The position numbers and the translations under genes are program-made. A model generated the notes under the pieces. It was not told the origin of the DNA. It saw only the letters and a list, made by a program, of their open reading frames with translations, and searched no databases. From positions 305,544-355,610 of the forward strand of contig WELB01000078.1 of assembly GCA_009602725.1 (NCBI GenBank): a stretch of 50,067 nt of DNA, given 5' to 3'. Below are positions 10,912-20,675 of this stretch, piece by piece (the stretch's first letter is position 1; every line of letters starts with the position of its first letter). The stretch is from Spirogloea muscicola (lineage: Eukaryota; Streptophyta; Zygnematophyceae; Spirogloeales; Spirogloeaceae).

Positions 10912-12034
10912 ATGGAAGGGTTGCGGTCCCGCTTGTTCTCCAGGCTGCACAGCGACGAGGACGATGTAGCCAGGGTTGCTGCTGCAGCCAGCTCGCCGGC
11001 TCTGGCCCTTCTCCTCATCCCCTCCCTTAAGGAGGTAGTCATCTACTCGCCCACTTTTTGTTCTACTTTGCTTTTGCTAGTCACTGCTAGTCACATATTC
11101 CCTTCAATCCTCTCTTTCAAAGGTGTAGGTGCTGAATGGTTTGTATTTTTGTGCTAGAGACCATGGCAAATGTCTGACATACGATGATATCAGGTTGCTG
11201 CAGAATGCTCTGAGGATGCAGCAACGCAAGCTGCCAATGCTGTGATTGATACTCTCGTAGACTTTGAGAAAGTAGCTCCAGGGTCCTGCGAGGTCCTGGC
11301 CACACGGCTTCTGCAGAGAATTGGCCGGTAAAGAGATAGCCCTCAGCTCAGGCCTTGAAGAATCCAAACAGCGCAAGAGTGACTAAGAGGCCTTACGATG
11401 AGGAGGTTCTCACTTAGTGAAAGTCATAAAAATGACGCATGTGCAACACTTTATTCTCCTTTGAGGAGTGCTCTGTATGACCCATAACCTCGAAATCGCG
11501 TATACTTTTGATCAGTCCAGTTCGGTTATCAAAATGCAGCCATGTAGAGGATCTAGTCATTGTTCTGACAAATTGACTGACCCTTTAATTTGCGCGGCAA
11601 TCATGCAGCGCCGATGATGCCTTGTTAAGAGACTTGCAAGCTGTAGCCAGAAAAGCCATCCAGCCGGCCTCCCTCGTTCAGCCAGCCATCGACGCCTCGT
11701 ATGCAAAGTCGCGGATTCGGCTTGACTCACCAGAGCAAGTGGGTTTGAGCCCCGTGGCTGCTTTCCTTCTCCACAGGTGCTTACCCACGCACTTGTGCAT
11801 CCTTTGCCAAGTGCTTGCTTGCCCTGCTCTACAAATCATTTCACGTCGTCTGCATGATTTCAGCTTCTCACTCCAGCCTTTTTTAAATGCTGACAATATG
11901 CCACCAAGCAGGAACTGTATATCCTTCTGAGCTGGTCTTTCAGTTCTGAAAGCAGCATCCAGTGCTTCTTGGCAGATGGCAATCGCACGTCGCAAGCGAC
12001 CACTTGTTGCATTGATGGATCAAATTCTGCCTAG
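10912..12034 (+). CDS. Small helical protein of unknown function (HEAT/ARM-like composition)
   Basis: I do not recognise a family. Four exons can be joined in one frame: 10912-11034, 11194-11327, 11609-11738, 11912-12034, giving 169 residues from MEGLRSRLFSRL to a TAG stop. All junctions are GT-AG and in phase. The sequence is rich in short amphipathic helices (ARVAAAASSPALALLLIPSL, then VIDTLVDFEKVAP, then RADDALLRDLQAVARKA), as in alpha-solenoid proteins, but two or three helices are too few for a confident repeat call. The last exon ends in a cysteine- and serine-rich segment that looks less like a domain, so the real gene may instead splice further downstream. Confidence 0.5.
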
Positions 12035-13046
12035 CACGACCAGAGCCTGAGGACTACGTGTGTACAGTAATTGATTCACTGCTTTCATATTGGATGGCCG
12101 ACACTGCTTATCAAGTCACAGGCAAATTTGCAGAGCTCAAGCATCCGGGGTACAATTATTAGGCTCAAGCACCGCCAGCAGCATATCAATTACGAGATTC
12201 GCAGCTTCTTTTGGCATGGCTGCTCCATGTCTTCATGATTGCTGCTGCTGTTTAGCTGGCCGGCGAGCGTCATCAAGTATTGGCTGTCAAGCCAACTGAC
12301 AATGTCACGTATCTGTTGCTTGCTCTGCAGTTTCAGTGCTGGTGGCTCAGCTGCTCCACTGTTTTGTATCGCACTAGCCAAACATAGCTCTCTTAAGCTC
12401 AGGTTGAACGCTGGTCGATTACCGCTGTCAAGAATGAGGCATTGGCTCCTTGGAGAACAACTCAACAGTGCGCCAGCAACCTCTTGCAGTGAAGTTCTTT
12501 GCAAGTGCCTTGACTTGCTGCTGCTTCTTCGCAGCAATGTGGACACTGGCTGAATAGAGAAGGCGCGCGGTGCGCAGGAATTGAAAAGGGATGCCAAAAT
12601 CAAGCCAATACCATTTCCAGGCAAAAGCTACTGCAAGGCATGGGGAACATAGCAGTATGGTAAGCCAGTGGATACGGCGTGGACGTGGCCAACCTTTAGT
12701 GATCAATTTGGCTGTGCATTGAATTGCACTGAGGTTGCAGCTTTACATACACGACATTACGAAGCGAGAGGCCAATGTATATGATACTTGACGGGCAGAT
12801 GTCTCCTCGTCAGCACCCCGCCTGATGCCGTCGCAGGCTTTGGGGCTTTCCCCAATGGAGTCGCTCTTCTGCATGCAGACTACAGAGTTGCGCTTTATGC
12901 AGCCTTGTGATGCGGTTGCCTTTGCGGCCCCATCAGCTGCACCAATGCCGTTGCTATCATGGGACATGAGGCCTATCGGCCATTCGCTCACATGCTTCCT
13001 GGCGGGTCCATCACCGCAGAAAAGCCAGCCCCAAAAAAAGTGGCCA
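12035..13046. other. Unassigned stretch with open frames on both strands
   Basis: Open frames exist at 12190-12624 (-, 144 codons) and 12239-12553 (+, 104 codons), but neither matches a family and the two overlap. A short reverse copy of the motif GCGCACCGCGCGCCTTCTC at about 12555-12600 belongs to the dispersed repeats. The plus strand could hold further exons of the preceding gene; I cannot show it. Confidence 0.4.
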
Positions 13047-13170
13047 CCTTTTCGTTCATGCGCACCGCACGCCTTCTCTCAGTCCTTGGCACTCCGGCTC
13101 CTTCAGACCTTGTCCATTCCTTTAGGCTGACCTCTCCCAGCCACCAGTTGATCTGGCCGCGCTTGCTCTC
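13047..13170 (+). repeat. Dispersed repeat family C, copy 2
   Basis: It starts near GTTCATGCGCACCGCACGCC and continues with CTTGGCACTCCGGCTCCTTC, CCTTGTCCATTCCTTTAGGC and CCAGCCACCAGTTGATCTGG, matching 4290-4390. The central pyrimidine-rich CCTTGTCCATTCYTTYRGGC block also recurs at 16.75-16.98 kb and resembles the middle of family A. Confidence 0.8.
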
Positions 13171-13349
13171 TCGCTCACGTTCTCCTTCCTCTCTTTCACC
13201 GGAGCAGCGACCAGGTCGCAGGCCTCGTTAGCCGGCCTTTTCACAGCCCTCGCCGCCTTCTGGCATAATCACTTTCTTTCTACTAGACGTTTGACCAACA
13301 CACTGTCCAAGCAAAAGCTAGTGCAGTAAGTGGGGGCTACAGTAAGTGG

Positions 13350-13556
13350 GGGATAGTTTTCCGGCAGCTTGTCTGTCGGATGTGAGGCTCCTTACTCGTA
13401 ACTACTGAGTGGTCCATCCTCCCCCCTTCTGCCATAGCCTCGTCAGGCCCCACAGTCGCTGCTTAGCTCGTAGGTTGGCCCCTTCGAACCTTGTCAATTC
13501 TTTTCGGGCTGGCTTCTCACAGCCCTTGCCCCCATTGGGAGAGCCACTTCTTCTAC
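13350..13556 (+). repeat. Dispersed repeat family A, solo copy 2 (~205 bp)
   Basis: GGATAGTTTTCCGGCAG through CCCATTGGGAGAGCCACTTC and TTCT, with only scattered differences from 3598-3803. Both solo copies start at the same base relative to the retroelement tail, so the unit has defined ends. Confidence 0.88.
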
Positions 13557-13661
13557 ATACATCTTGAAGCCCAGTGCTAAGGTAAGGTGGCTAAGGTAAA
13601 AGAGAAGGCGTGGTTATCCGACCCGGGAGGCCTCCCAAGAACCCAAGCCCGGCTGCGCGCC

Positions 13662-13898
13662 ATGGCGCCGCCCCCGCCGGCGGCGGCGGCGGCGGCGGCG
13701 AGGCGGCTGCCGCTGCTGGTGCCGCTGCTGGTGCCGCTGCTGGCGCTGGCGGCGGGCGGCGGCGGCGCGGCGGCGCTGCGCTTCGACGTGAACGCGTACA
13801 GCAAGTGCGTGGGCGAGGAGATTGGCGACCGCACGCTGGTCGTCGGCGACTACCGCGTCGTCTCCGGCGACGCGCCGTCCAACAAGGTCTCCGTCACG
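13662..13898 (+). pseudogene. Orphan first exon of a p24/TMED (emp24/GOLD) cargo receptor
   Basis: p24 proteins are type I membrane proteins cycling between ER and Golgi as COPI/COPII cargo receptors. The frame from ATG 13662 encodes a signal peptide with a leucine-rich core (LPLLVPLLVPLLALAA) followed by the start of the luminal GOLD domain: LRFDVNAYSKCVGEEIGDRT, then VVGDYRVVSG and NKVSVT, ending at a good donor, GTGAGG. The 79 codons stop there. No further GOLD domain, coiled coil, membrane span or KKxx-type tail occurs on the plus strand; 250 bases later the MAEA gene begins. The intron start runs straight into telomere-like repeats. The gene is therefore truncated or the assembly misjoined. 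Confidence 0.75.
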
Positions 13899-13904
13899 GT
13901 GAGG

Positions 13905-13953
13905 ATTTAGGGTTTACGGTTAGGGTTTGGGGTTTAGGGTCTAGGGTCTAGGG
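13905..13953 (+). repeat. Interstitial telomere-like repeat, G strand on +
   Basis: About seven degenerate units of TTTAGGG (TTTAGGG, TTTACGG, TTAGGG, TTTGGGG, TTTAGGG, TCTAGGG, TCTAGGG) begin six bases after the p24 splice donor. Confidence 0.85.
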
Positions 13954-14087
13954 CCGCGACGGCGGCGGCGGCGAGGGCTGGGGCTCGGAGGAGGACCCTG
14001 GCCCTCCGGCGTCCTCAGGGAGCTCCCGCCCGCTAGACCTGACGCGCTGACGCGGCGATGACGCTCCGAAGGCTTTGACACGCCGAC

Positions 14088-14090
<3 letters not shown>

Positions 14091-14125
<35 letters not shown>
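14091..14125. repeat. (CCG)n tract in the MAEA 5' leader
   Basis: About eleven consecutive CCG triplets end 27 bases before the MAEA start codon. Confidence 0.9.
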
Positions 14126-14151
14126 GGCCGCAGGCGGCGGCCGCGGGCGAC

Positions 14152-16455
14152 ATGCTGCGCGTGGAGCACCAGCTCGTGCGCGTGCCGTTCGAGCACCTGA
14201 AGCGCAGCATCCGGTCCAGCTGCCGGCTGGTGGAGCGCGAGCTCGGCGCGCTGGCGTCCGGCATTGATGGCGCCGCCGCGGCCGCCGCCGCCGCGCCCGG
14301 GATGACCGCCGAGGACGCCATCCGCCATCTGGACCTGCTCATCTCGCGCATCCAGGGCCTCAAGCGCAAGGTGGTCACGAAGCCTCCTTCGTGGCGCCTC
14401 TCGTGTCACACGCTGCGGCACCTCCACCATTGGTCAGGCTGTGCATCGTGACGCAGCTCCGCTTGGTCTTGACTCTCCTAGTGGACGTTCTCTTGCAGCT
14501 GGACGAGAGCAACAAGCTGGAGCAGGCGCAGGTGCAGCGCTGCCGGTCGCGCGTCGACCACCTCGCGTCGCTCAAGGCAGGCGGAAAGGAGAATCAGCTC
14601 AAGTGGAGCAAGGCCGGCGTGGACCGGAAGCTGGTCGACTTCATGCTGCGCTCCTCGTACTACGACAGCGCCGTGAAGCTGACCGAGATCTCAAATCTTC
14701 AGGCACACGCACTTAACACGCAGCTCTATGCAGTTTACAGGGCAACCGAGCAATGGGCATATCGTTCAGATTCACGACAGACATAAAGTTGGATCGAGCT
14801 CATCACTGGTCGTGACACCTGTGAAAGACGATTGACTAGGAAACTCTGCAGTCACAAGCCCATTTGCTTGGCTGGAGTGAAACCCAGTTGATTTTCTCGG
14901 GCTGCTATGCAGGATCTTGTTGATGTGGACCTCTTCCTCGAGGCAAAGAAAATCATTGATGGCTTGCAGAAGCACGACTGCACGGAAGTTCTTGCGTGGT
15001 GCACAGATAACAAGTCGAAGCTTCGCAAGCAAAAGGTACTTGACACATAGGGCGTCTTGTGGTGCAGCCTGCCCTCCTTGCTCCACTTGCAGGATGAGCA
15101 GCATCTTATCCCCCAGCGCATAGCATGCCAGTGAAGTAAATCGAGCCTGCCCTCTGTTCTTGATATGCCAGACTATGCAGGTTCCTTGCAATCGTTTCAT
15201 ATCCCCTCATTCCTCATGGCAGAGCAAGCTAGAGTTCAAAGTGCGGGTTCAGGAGTTTATTGAGCTGGTCCGGGAGGAGCGGATGCTAGATGCAATCAAG
15301 TACTCTCGGAAGCATTTGGCAACCTGGGGATCAAGCAACATGAGGGAGTTGCAGCAGGCCATGGCCACACTTGCCTTTCGGAGCAACACTGACTGTGACG
15401 GATACAAGGTGCTTGAGATGTGCTTCAGTTGGCCTCCAAAGTCGGAGCTTGTGAACTTGGCGCTATTCTACTCCTACTGTTTTGACCTCGTTCGATGTTG
15501 CAATGACTTGCTGACTTATATGCAGCAGCTAGGCACTGTCAATGCACACCTGCCACTTCAATGCTGTATATTTTGTGGATGTTCAGTCATTCAGCAGTCT
15601 ATGAACAGCGGTCTTCCTGGTTGTGCAGGACCTTTTTGATCAGCGACAGTGGGACAACTTGGTTGATCTCTTCAGACTTGACTTCTTTACAGTATATGGC
15701 ATGAGTAGGGAGTCTCTGCTTCACATTCATCTACAGGCAGGCCTGTCGGCCCTTAAGACGCCGTATCCACCTAAACCTTTTCTAATTCCACAAGTTCATA
15801 GCACTTCTTTCTCTACTCCGTTGGTGATATCTGTTAAACGATGGCTTGTTCAGGCACAGCATCACTGCATGAAAGCTGCTTGTAGCACCATCGGAGTCGT
15901 AGAGTTTCAAAGGCATTGTCACTGTATACTGATGCAGCATTAATCGGGTACCAGGTTTTCTGCTGAGGAGGGATGTACAAAGGAGGATCCACTATCTCAG
16001 GAGTCCTTTAGATTGCTCGCAGAACCCCTCCCCTATGCTAAGCACATCCATTCGAAGCTAGTTTGCCGGATAACAAAGGAGATCATGGACGAACACAACC
16101 CTCCCTTAGTGCTTCCCAACGGCTATGTGTACAGTAGGAAGGTAGTCTGTTTCCCCGGCACATGCACCTTGCTTTCAAAAACCAAACATGGAGAGGGAAT
16201 AAGGATTGCATGTGGCATCGATTGCATTCAAATAGTAAGAAGTACAAAATACAAAAGAATCAGGTCATCTGCATGTCAGTGTCTAGACACATGACCAAAG
16301 TATATCAAGTCGTCTGTAGCTGATGACTTGTCGGACTATGTACTGTTGAGCAGGCATTGGAAGAGATGGCCAACAGGAACAATGGGAGGATCCAGTGCCC
16401 CCGTACAGGCTATGAGTGCTCTTTCCAAGACTTGCTCAAGGCCTTTATCTCATGA
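14152..16455 (+). CDS. MAEA: GID/CTLH E3 ubiquitin ligase RING-like subunit MAEA (GID9/Fyv10)
   Basis: MAEA pairs with RMND5 (GID2) to form the catalytic heterodimer of the GID/CTLH ubiquitin ligase. Seven exons: 14152-14370, 14499-14702, 14913-15035, 15223-15408, 15629-15762, 15955-16141, 16354-16455 (TGA), total 384 residues against 396 in human. Order of parts: N-terminal helix with VPFEHLKRSIRS, LisH (about 118-140, FMLRSSYYDSAVKL), CTLH (about 142-205, DLVDVDLFLEAKK and VLAWCTDNKSKLRK), CRA (VQEFIELVREERMLDAIKYS onward, QAGLSALKTP), and the degenerate RING-like end CRITKEIMDEHNPPLVLPNG, then QCPRTGYECSF. All phases agree. The donor of intron 2 is CAG|GCACAC, so this would be a GC-AG intron; no GT fits nearby. 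Confidence 0.95.
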
Positions 16456-17280
16456 CCTCTGCCGTAGCATATCCGACAATGTACAGCAGTCTCATTCTTT
16501 TGTACAGTCGAGAGTCATCATTCACCAATGCTGCTCAGACATTTAGCATGTCCAATGTATGTCCAGGTTCACGTTCCAGGTTGTCTTGGTACCATGTTTT
16601 GATCCTCCTCAATCGCTCAAGTGATTGAGCTGTACCAGCTGACTCGCACATGTACAGCTTCACTCCGTGGCCGACTCGTTTTGCAAAATTCACCAGATTA
16701 TCTCTTAAGTCTCTTGAGCCTTTTGGATGAAGTGTACTTTCGTGGATTGCACTTTTCGGCGCTTTTGGACCTTGTTCATGCCTTTCGGGCTGACCTTCTC
16801 ACAGCTATCGCCTTACTTGGGTGACGTCTATCTGCCTGCAAGTTACTCTGACTTGCACTTACTCGCGCTTGCTGAGAGCCCCCTTGCTGCCGGCTTAGCA
16901 AATAGTGTCTTGCTTTTTATGCCATCTGGCCTCTCCAGACCTTGTCCATTCTTTTGGGCTGGCCTCTCACAGCTACCAGTCAATATGGAAGCGGTGTTTC
17001 TTACTTCGAAAGAGCTGTGTCTATTTTGAGCTGGCCTCTCATTGCCAGCGCCTTACCTGTAAGGAGCTATATCTACCACCCTTGCTCCTGAAGGGATTGG
17101 CATGTGCGGCACCATGGGAGGCTTTGTGGCCGATGCTGACGGTCGCGCCCGCAACGGCATTGACATTGATGGGAGCTGGGCGCCAAGGCTCGTTGGGGGA
17201 CCAAACGGTATGTATCGAGCGCCACGGCAGCCCAGCGGCACGACACCGTCGTCATAGACAAAAGAAAAGACGCTTCCAGG
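16456..17280. repeat. Region of degenerate dispersed repeats between MAEA and the retroelement
   Basis: At least two diverged family C/A-like blocks lie on the plus strand, about 16745-16810 (GGACCTTGTTCATGCCTTTC, then GGGCTGACCTTCTCACAG) and 16925-16980 (AGACCTTGTCCATTCTTTTG, then GGCTGGCCTCTCACAG). The remainder has open frames without recognisable products. Confidence 0.6.
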
Positions 17281-17505
17281 AGAGGAGTGGCTGTCCCAAT
17301 GGGGGCAAGAGATGTGAAAAGGCAGCCCGATTAGAATTTGACGTAGGTTCGAAGGGGCCAGAATGACGGAGTGGCCTAAAGCCACAATGACGGAGGGGCC
17401 TGAAGATGCTATGTCAGAACGGGTGGAGGATGGACCACTCAGTAGCTACGAGTGAGGAGCCTCAAATCCAGACAGACAGGCTGCCGGAAAACTATCCCCC
17501 TGACG
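17281..17505 (-). repeat. Family A copy forming the 3' tail of the retroelement
   Basis: Read on the minus strand it runs from GGGGATAGTTTTCCGGCAG, through a TCTGACATAGC block and GGCCCCTTCGAACC, to CCCATTGGGACAGCCACTCC. It overlaps the last codons of the reverse transcriptase frame. It shares two variants with the copy at 20160-20350 (TCTGACATAGC, and CATTTTGGCCCC-type extra text with CTTTTCACA) that the solo copies lack, so the two flanks look like a pair. Confidence 0.85.
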
Positions 17506-20158
17506 AAAGCCAGAGGCTGCAGCGAGAGCATGGCCAGCACACAGATGCAAGGCGTGGGCCATGGACCGCTGAAGGGAGACTGACAATCGCATGCGATATA
17601 CCTGGGCCACGAGCCAGCGGCGTTGAAGTCAGCCGGCTCACCTCGCCTGCGGGACACGGTGCGCCGCGCAAGCCTGGCCAACAGGTCGAGCCACTGGGAC
17701 CCGAGAGCCCCGTGCACTTCCACGGCCAGGGGTACGAACTCGTCTCCAGCCGGGTGGTCAGCGTGTTTGGCCGCCTTACTGCGAGCGGCCTTCGCCGCAG
17801 CATGGCCAGCCCGCGAGGTAGAGAGCTCCGAATTGGATCTGTCCACCACATCGGTGGTGACCACGTCTGCAATGATGCGCGCGCCGCCTCCCGGCGTCGA
17901 GGCCACCAAGTCGACCCGGCGCGTGTGAAGTCCGTCGGCCTTCTGGAGGATTGGCATGATGGAAGTGATTTCCATCGATACAGTGTAGCCGGCTTCCACA
18001 AATATGCCAAACATGGCATTCCTGAGGAGGTCGTGTGCAGCGGTGAGTTCACCTCCCGTAGCGCAGCGGAGGACATGCGCCGCCAGCTCCGCCAGGTCTG
18101 CCAACCGTTCGCTGCACTCGTACTGCAGCACGCCTAGCAGACAGGGCGGGGGGAGGCCCAGCAGGCGGTGGACTGCCGTGCGGAAATGTTCATCCGGCAT
18201 CCTGAGTGCATCGTAGAGGGGGAGCGCGGAGAGCCAGGCTGCCGCGCCAGGGGAGGAGGCCAACTGCAGCCGAGCATGGCCGCGCACGTCTGTGGGAGGG
18301 AGAAGCCGCAGCGTGGCCGCGAAGGCCGCCTTGTCGACCACCGCCAAGTATTGCGCCTGCGCCCCGCGAGTGGATGGAGTGGGCCAGGTGCGCAAACGGG
18401 ACCACGCTCTCCACGAGGGCTGGGTGCTCCACGAGTAACTCGTGTTGAGCGGAGCGGAGCGCCACCTGAAAAGGCAACGAGCCGGTCGCCACCTCCGCCA
18501 CAGGCTGCTGCAGCATGGGCCGCCCATCCTGGACGAAGCGCTGGGCCACCGACGTAGCGACCTGAGCCCAGCTGCCGAGGTACGCTGGCCTGCAGATGCG
18601 AGCGAGCGAGCGGCAGCCGAGGCCGCCGTGGCTGAGGGGAAGAGCAGCCCGGTGCACAGCAGCTGTCGAGCCGAGGAAGCCCGAGTGTCGGATGAGGGCC
18701 GCCACGCTCTCCATGATGCCGGTGTCGAACATGGCGTAGGCCTCCAGCACCGCGAGGCAGGGAGGTGTAGTCCGCGCAAGGTAGTGGGGCCGCTGGACAA
18801 TGCTTCTGGTGAGCATGCCCAGGGCCAGCTGCATATCCTGCAGCTCTGGGAGGCGGGCAGCCGGTCGAAGGTGCTCCTGGAGCCGCGCGTCCACGAAGGA
18901 TTGCGTGCGGAGGGGTCCCCCAGGATGGTGAGGCCGCCCGGAGGAGTCTGGCGACCGGTGGGCAGAGGCACGGGGGCAGGCAGGCCGCGAGGCGACCACG
19001 CGACGCACTTCTCGGCCTGGATGGTCAAGCCGAGGGCGGCCAGCTGCTGCTGGAGGGTGGCGGTGGCGGTAGCACATCCCCTGGGCTGCCGACCAGTGTG
19101 GTATCGTCGGCGTAGGTCGGCAGGAGGACGCTGGGGTGCGCCGCCGCAGTGGCGTTGAGAGCGCGAAAGTGAAGCCAGCGCAAACAAGAACCCTGCCAGA
19201 GGATCCTCCTGGCGTGTGCCCGTCCTCGACTGCAGCGTCTCCACCTCACCACTCCCTGTCCGCCACAGAAGGTCGCTGGGCTGGCCGTAGCCAAGGCGGA
19301 AGAAGGGAAGGAGGGATGGGAAGGCCGCTCGCAGCTCCTTGGCGATGGCGCTGCGCTCTACACTGTTGAAGGCGTTTTGCACATCGACAGCCAGGACCAT
19401 CCAGTCAGGGTGGAGATCCAGGGCCAAGCGGACGCCGTGGACGACAGCCTCCTCGCCGCTTCGTGGCCCAGCGCCGTATTGATGTGGGGAAAGGTGGGTC
19501 TGCGGCTGCCTGAGATGTTGCTGCCACAGCGTGCGGGCCACCAGACGGTACAGAACCTCGCCGATGGCGATGGGGCGGACTCCGCCATTGACCTTGGCGA
19601 TGGCCAGGAGGTTGCTGGAGCAGAGCACCAAACGAGTAGCAGCAGGGACCTTGTCCTGGGCCACGAGCTGACAGACTTGGAGCAGCGCCTGGAAGTCGGA
19701 GGCCTCGCCCTCCAGGAACAGCTCACGGAGGTGCTCCGTGAGCATGCCAGAGGGGCCGCCTGCTGCAGCTCTGCGGCTGCTCTGGAGTACCCGGTGGAGG
19801 GTTGCGGCGTCGAGGGCCACCGCCTCTGGCGGCTCGAAGGAAGGCAGCCAAGGGGGGGAGAGGGGGCGCGGGCTTCGGGATGGAGGGCGTCCAGGGCACG
19901 TCTGGTTGTCGAGGACGGCGGAGCCAGCGAAGTGTCCTCAAGTGCTTGCACGACCCGCGAGAGCTCGCCGGCGTGTCCAAAGCGAAGAGCACGCCGTATG
20001 GCCGCCGCTCTGTCGGACGACGACTCCCCGCGCCAAGCGTGGCGCCTGGCGGCGGCTGCTGCCAGGCGCCGTGTTGCCAAGGCGGCGTCGTGTTGCGCCA
20101 GGACCTCCTCCCATCGCCCATTCTCGAAGAGGTGAGCGCGTCGCAGCGGTGGCTGGGA
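17439..20158 (-). mobile_element. Decayed non-LTR retroelement: reverse transcriptase with putative C-terminal PD-(D/E)XK-like endonuclease
   Basis: The longest frame (17439-19820, 793 codons) contains RT motifs: GGVRPIAIGEVLYRLVART, then DVQNAFNSVERSAI (motif A, catalytic D, about 19360-19386) and GTRQEDPLAGFLFAL (motif B, usual QGDPL changed to QEDPL). Motif C, YADDTT, is at 19098-19116 but in another frame. Further conserved text alternates between three frames (about 19.8, 19.2, 19.08, 18.9 and 18.37 kb), so there are at least five frameshifts and the element cannot make an intact protein. The C-terminal part has RRVDLVASTPGG, IIADVVTTDV, a K-rich helix and DEFVPLAVEVHG, a pattern seen at the end of algal LINE-type proteins and compatible with a PD-(D/E)XK nuclease. 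No AP endonuclease, integrase or LTR is seen. The N-terminal part (LFENGRWEEVLAQHDAAL) lies about 20.1 kb. Frameshifted text cannot be blamed on sequencing generally, since neighbouring genes are intact. Confidence 0.9.
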
Positions 20159-20159
20159 A

Positions 20160-20350
20160 ACTGACTGGTCCATCCTACTAACGACTGAGTGGCCCATCCT
20201 CCCCCGTTCTGACATAGCAATCTTCAGGCCCCTTCGTAGCTGCTTAGCAAATTTTAGGCCCCTCCGTCATTTGGCCCCTTCGGACCTTTGTCAGTTCTTT
20301 TCGGGCTGGCTTTTCACAGCCCTTGCCCCCATTGGGAGTGCCACTTCTCG
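20160..20350 (+). repeat. Family A copy in inverted orientation at the 5' side of the retroelement
   Basis: GACTGAGTGGCCCATCCTCC, TCTGACATAGC, CCTTTGTCAGTTCTTTTCGG, GGCTTTTCACAGCC, then CCCATTGGGAGTGCCACTTC. With the copy at 17281-17505 it makes inverted flanks of about 190 bp around a 2.65 kb core. Both copies point their CCACTTCT end outward. Confidence 0.85.
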
Positions 20351-20675
20351 TGGGAAAAGCGCTGAAGCACACAGCGACTCAAATGGGCCACCGAGTGCTG
20401 AAATTCCCCTGTTGAGCAGCCGCAGGGTAGAGAGGCTACTCGTCTCCAGGTATGCGGCTGCTGCTGATATTAAAAATCATAAAAAAAAAAATATAATACA
20501 AAAGATAATCCGGGTCCGGGTAGCGGGTCCCCAGTGTACAGCCAGAGGCTGCAGCCGATCCGGGCCACCGTTGAGAGGCACTACAATGACCACCCCCATG
20601 CGACCACTTCTTCCCATGGAAGTGCGCGCCCATAGAGAAGACCTATCACCAGAGAAGAGGGGCTGGCAAAGAAGA
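20351..20675. other. Unassigned stretch with an A/T-rich patch
   Basis: It contains an A-rich run at about 20467-20505 and, from about 20600, text shared with later repeats (CTTCTTCCCATG, GTGCGCGCCCATAGAGAA). No gene is visible. Confidence 0.45.

Noticed and set aside
12190-12624. 144-codon minus-strand frame
   Set aside because: No family match, no splice support and an overlapping frame on the other strand, so I left it in an unassigned region.
17100-17270. Plus-strand frame starting near GGATTGGCATGTGCGGCACC
   Set aside because: It looked like a coding fragment but has no family similarity and no splice sites in phase.
19377-20135. Plus-strand 252-codon frame over the retroelement
   Set aside because: It is the antisense shadow of the GC-rich RT region, with no recognisable motif.
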